Below, piece after piece: positions 33,674 to 35,371 of a DNA stretch of 35,371 nucleotides. A program made the translations under genes and the position numbers. The stretch spans positions 1 to 35,371 of the forward strand of contig CAZMSP010000005.1 in NCBI GenBank assembly GCA_964568985.1, read 5' to 3'. How positions within the stretch are numbered: the first letter of the stretch is position 1; each line of letters starts with the position of its first letter. The stretch comes from CAZBWE01 sp964568985 (GTDB lineage Bacteria > Planctomycetota > Phycisphaerae > Sedimentisphaerales > Anaerobacaceae). The notes beneath the pieces were generated by a model, which worked only from the letters and a program-made list of their open reading frames with translations, made no database searches and was not told where the DNA came from.

Positions 33674-33721
33674 AACATAAATCATTTTACAGATATTTAA
33701 CAATTAGAAGGAAATAAAAAT

Positions 33722-34126
33722 ATGGCCCAGACAACAGAAACCGTAGAAGAGAAAACTCAAGAAAACCAGAATCAGCAAGACTCGGCTGGCCAACAGGATT
33801 CCAAAACACAGGCAAAATCTGTCGAATTTTCTGAAGCGGCTGAGACCAAAGTCACAGGTCACGGCACAAGTATAGACATCCTGCTGGATATGAAGGTACC
33901 TGTTACGGTTGCTATCGGCCAGACGGAAATACTAATCCAACGGCTCTTACAGCTTGGCCCCGGTTCGGTATTAAAGCTCAGTAAACCTATTGAGGCACCA
34001 GCGGACTTGTATCTGAAAGACACAAAGTTTGCCACTGGAAGTATTGTAGTGGTAGATGGAAAGTTTGCTGTCAAAATAAAAGAAGTTCTTGGTGCTGGGG
34101 CTGCTTTGACTGCGAACAAGCAATAA
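33722..34126 (+). CDS. fliN: Flagellar switch protein FliN
   Basis: The protein has 134 residues. The N-terminal 45 are Gln/Glu-rich and disordered; the rest is a SpoA domain: SIDILLDMKVPVTVAIGQTE, LLQLGPGSVLKL and KFATGSIVVVDGKFAVKIKEVLG, with the usual LGxGSVLxL and GEVVVVDGxFGVRI-like pattern. FliN forms the lower C-ring with FliM and helps dock export substrates. AGAAGGAAAT precedes the ATG. Length is normal for FliN. Confidence 0.93.
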   Translation: MAQTTETVEEKTQENQNQQDSAGQQDSKTQAKSVEFSEAAETKVTGHGTSIDILLDMKVPVTVAIGQTEILIQRLLQLGPGSVLKLSKPIEAPADLYLKDTKFATGSIVVVDGKFAVKIKEVLGAGAALTANKQ

Positions 34127-34157
34127 TCAGAGCAAATTTACTTTGGGCAATAATGTA

Positions 34158-35371
34158 ATGACAGGTCCTGTACAATCAAGTTCGTCAAGGTCAGGGATGC
34201 TTAATGCACCTTCTGGTTACCACAGCGATATTATTTTGGCCGTGGGTTTAGTGACGATTCTCGCCACTCTTTTAATCCCTTTGCCGACACAGTTGTTGGA
34301 TATGCTTTTGGCCTGCAGCATATCATTGGCGATAGCCGTTTTGATAGTTACTTTATCCTCAAAAGAAGCTCTCGAATTATCTACATTCCCTTCGTTGCTT
34401 CTGTTCGTAACGCTGTTTCGGCTTTCTCTTAATGTTGCTTCAACCAGATTGATACTCTTGCAGGGAAATGCCGGCAAAATTATCCAGACTTTCGGTGATT
34501 TTGTAGCCGGCGGCCAGTTTATCGTCGGACTGGTGATCTTTTTAATCCTTGTTGTTATCCAATTCGTAGTAATCACAAAAGGAGCCGAGCGAATAAGCGA
34601 AGTTTCTGCTCGTTTTACCCTTGATGCTATGCCCGGCAAGCAAATGGCAATCGACGCAGACCTCAACGCCGGAACTATCACCGATGCCCAAGCCAATGAA
34701 CGAAGAGCAAAAATTGTAAAGGAAAGCGAGTTCTATGGTGCGATGGATGGTGCCAGCAAATTTATCCGAGGCGATGCAAAAGCCGGAATCATAATCACCG
34801 CCATTAATATAATCGGTGGTATAGCTATGGGTTATTCACATGGTATGGCAATTGGCCAAGCCATAAAAACCTACTCCATACTCTCTATAGGCGATGGACT
34901 CGTCAGCCAGATACCTTCGGTAATAATCTCTGTAAGTTCAGGCTTTCTCGTAACCAAAATTTCTTCAAAGTACAGCGTAGGCCAGGACCTGAGCAACCAA
35001 TTTCTCAAGTCCAGCCAACCCTTAATGGCAGCCTCTTGTATCATTGCTGCAATGGCTCTTGTGCCCGGACTGCCCGCCATACCGTTTTTACTATTGGCTG
35101 GAGGCACTGCCTTTGCCGGTCGATTGGCGAGAAAATCTGAGAAAGACCAACAAGGAAAACGCGAAGTACCATCGCAGAAATTAAAAGTTGACAAGCAACC
35201 AGTCGAAGAACTATTGGACATAGATAAAGTTTCTGTGCATGTCGGTGTAAGATTGATCAGCCTTGTCGACCCTCGTAAAGACAGTACTATCTTCGACCGT
35301 ATCGGGGCGCTACGAAGAAAATTTGCCCAGGAACTCGGTATCATCATGCCTTTGGTTCGTCTGCGGGACAA
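34158..35371 (+). CDS. flhA: Flagellar type III export gate protein FlhA, 3' end cut by window edge
   Basis: The frame is open from ATG 34158 to the window end, 404 codons. It begins with a short polar tail, then the FlhA membrane domain: LAVGLVTILATLLIPLPTQLLD, FPSLLLFVTLFRLSLNVASTR and the FHIPEP signature RISEVSARFTLDAMPGKQMAID near 160-181, followed by DLNAGTITDAQANERR and EFYGAMDGASKFIRGDAKAG. Helices continue to about residue 320, where the linker and the start of the cytosolic domain begin. FlhA is the export-gate ring that takes up the proton motive force and docks chaperones. It follows fliN after 31 bp with only a weak GGG upstream of the start. The missing C-terminal half lies beyond the window. 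Confidence 0.95.
   Translation, partial: MTGPVQSSSSRSGMLNAPSGYHSDIILAVGLVTILATLLIPLPTQLLDMLLACSISLAIAVLIVTLSSKEALELSTFPSLLLFVTLFRLSLNVASTRLILLQGNAGKIIQTFGDFVAGGQFIVGLVIFLILVVIQFVVITKGAERISEVSARFTLDAMPGKQMAIDADLNAGTITDAQANERRAKIVKESEFYGAMDGASKFIRGDAKAGIIITAINIIGGIAMGYSHGMAIGQAIKTYSILSIGDGLVSQIPSVIISVSSGFLVTKISSKYSVGQDLSNQFLKSSQPLMAASCIIAAMALVPGLPAIPFLLLAGGTAFAGRLARKSEKDQQGKREVPSQKLKVDKQPVEELLDIDKVSVHVGVRLISLVDPRKDSTIFDRIGALRRKFAQELGIIMPLVRLRD

Noticed and set aside
34217..35371. Minus-strand open frames at the right end
   Set aside because: Antisense to flhA, whose plus-strand translation carries the FHIPEP signature.

Overview
The window is a flagellar gene cluster joined to a surface-glycan (probably flagellar glycosylation) cluster, from a Gram-negative-type bacterium. 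P-ring (FlgI), L-ring (FlgH) and FlgA genes imply an outer membrane. The moderate GC, the sigma-54 enhancer-binding proteins with atypical receivers and the TPR-rich neighbours fit Planctomycetota (Phycisphaerae-like), but this lineage call is an impression, not shown by a marker gene. I saw no rRNA, tRNA, CRISPR array, transposase or integrase.

Layout. (1) Positions 1-11935, minus strand: a glycan operon read leftwards from a sigma-54 promoter at 12018-12033. Order: TPR-GT4 glycosyltransferase, GT2 glycosyltransferase, TPR protein, small FliT-like coiled-coil protein, CapA-like phosphoesterase, a 1734-residue multi-domain protein (two methyltransferase-like domains, asparagine-synthase-like domain, TPR, GT2, FkbM methyltransferase), and a GT-A/GT-B fusion cut by the window edge. 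(2) Positions 12253-24354, minus strand: the rod-hook operon flgD-flgE-pilZ-flgF-flgG-flgA-flgH-flgI-flgJ(N)-flgN-flgK-flgL, read leftwards from a sigma-54 promoter at 24428-24443. (3) Positions 24444-25199: a long non-coding stretch with palindromic repeats, four copies of GTCYYATAAA and a TTAACAT-A-ATGTTAA palindrome. (4) Positions 25200-26648, plus strand: an NtrC-type sigma-54 activator. (5) Positions 26927-35371, plus strand, behind an exact-consensus sigma-54 promoter at 26834-26849: membrane TPR/STN-like protein, a second TPR protein, a FleQ-like pseudo-receiver activator, fliL, fliM, fliN and flhA (cut by the right edge).

How it fits together. Two sigma-54 activators sit among three well-matched -24/-12 promoters placed 73-83 bp from their first start codons, so hook/rod, export/motor and glycan genes are probably one sigma-54 regulon. 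The glycan operon lies directly downstream of flgL and contains a FliT-like chaperone candidate, which suggests flagellin glycosylation coupled to assembly.

Most unusual: three GC-rich palindromic hairpins (10066-10101, 27366-27398, 30513-30549) lie inside three unrelated protein genes, in the same orientation and reading phase, as a Rickettsia-type coding palindromic element would. Also notable are the giant glycan protein with a 116-bp repeat flanking one methyltransferase domain, the GSFTSA substitution in one activator, and the Asp-to-Ala pseudo-receiver in the other.
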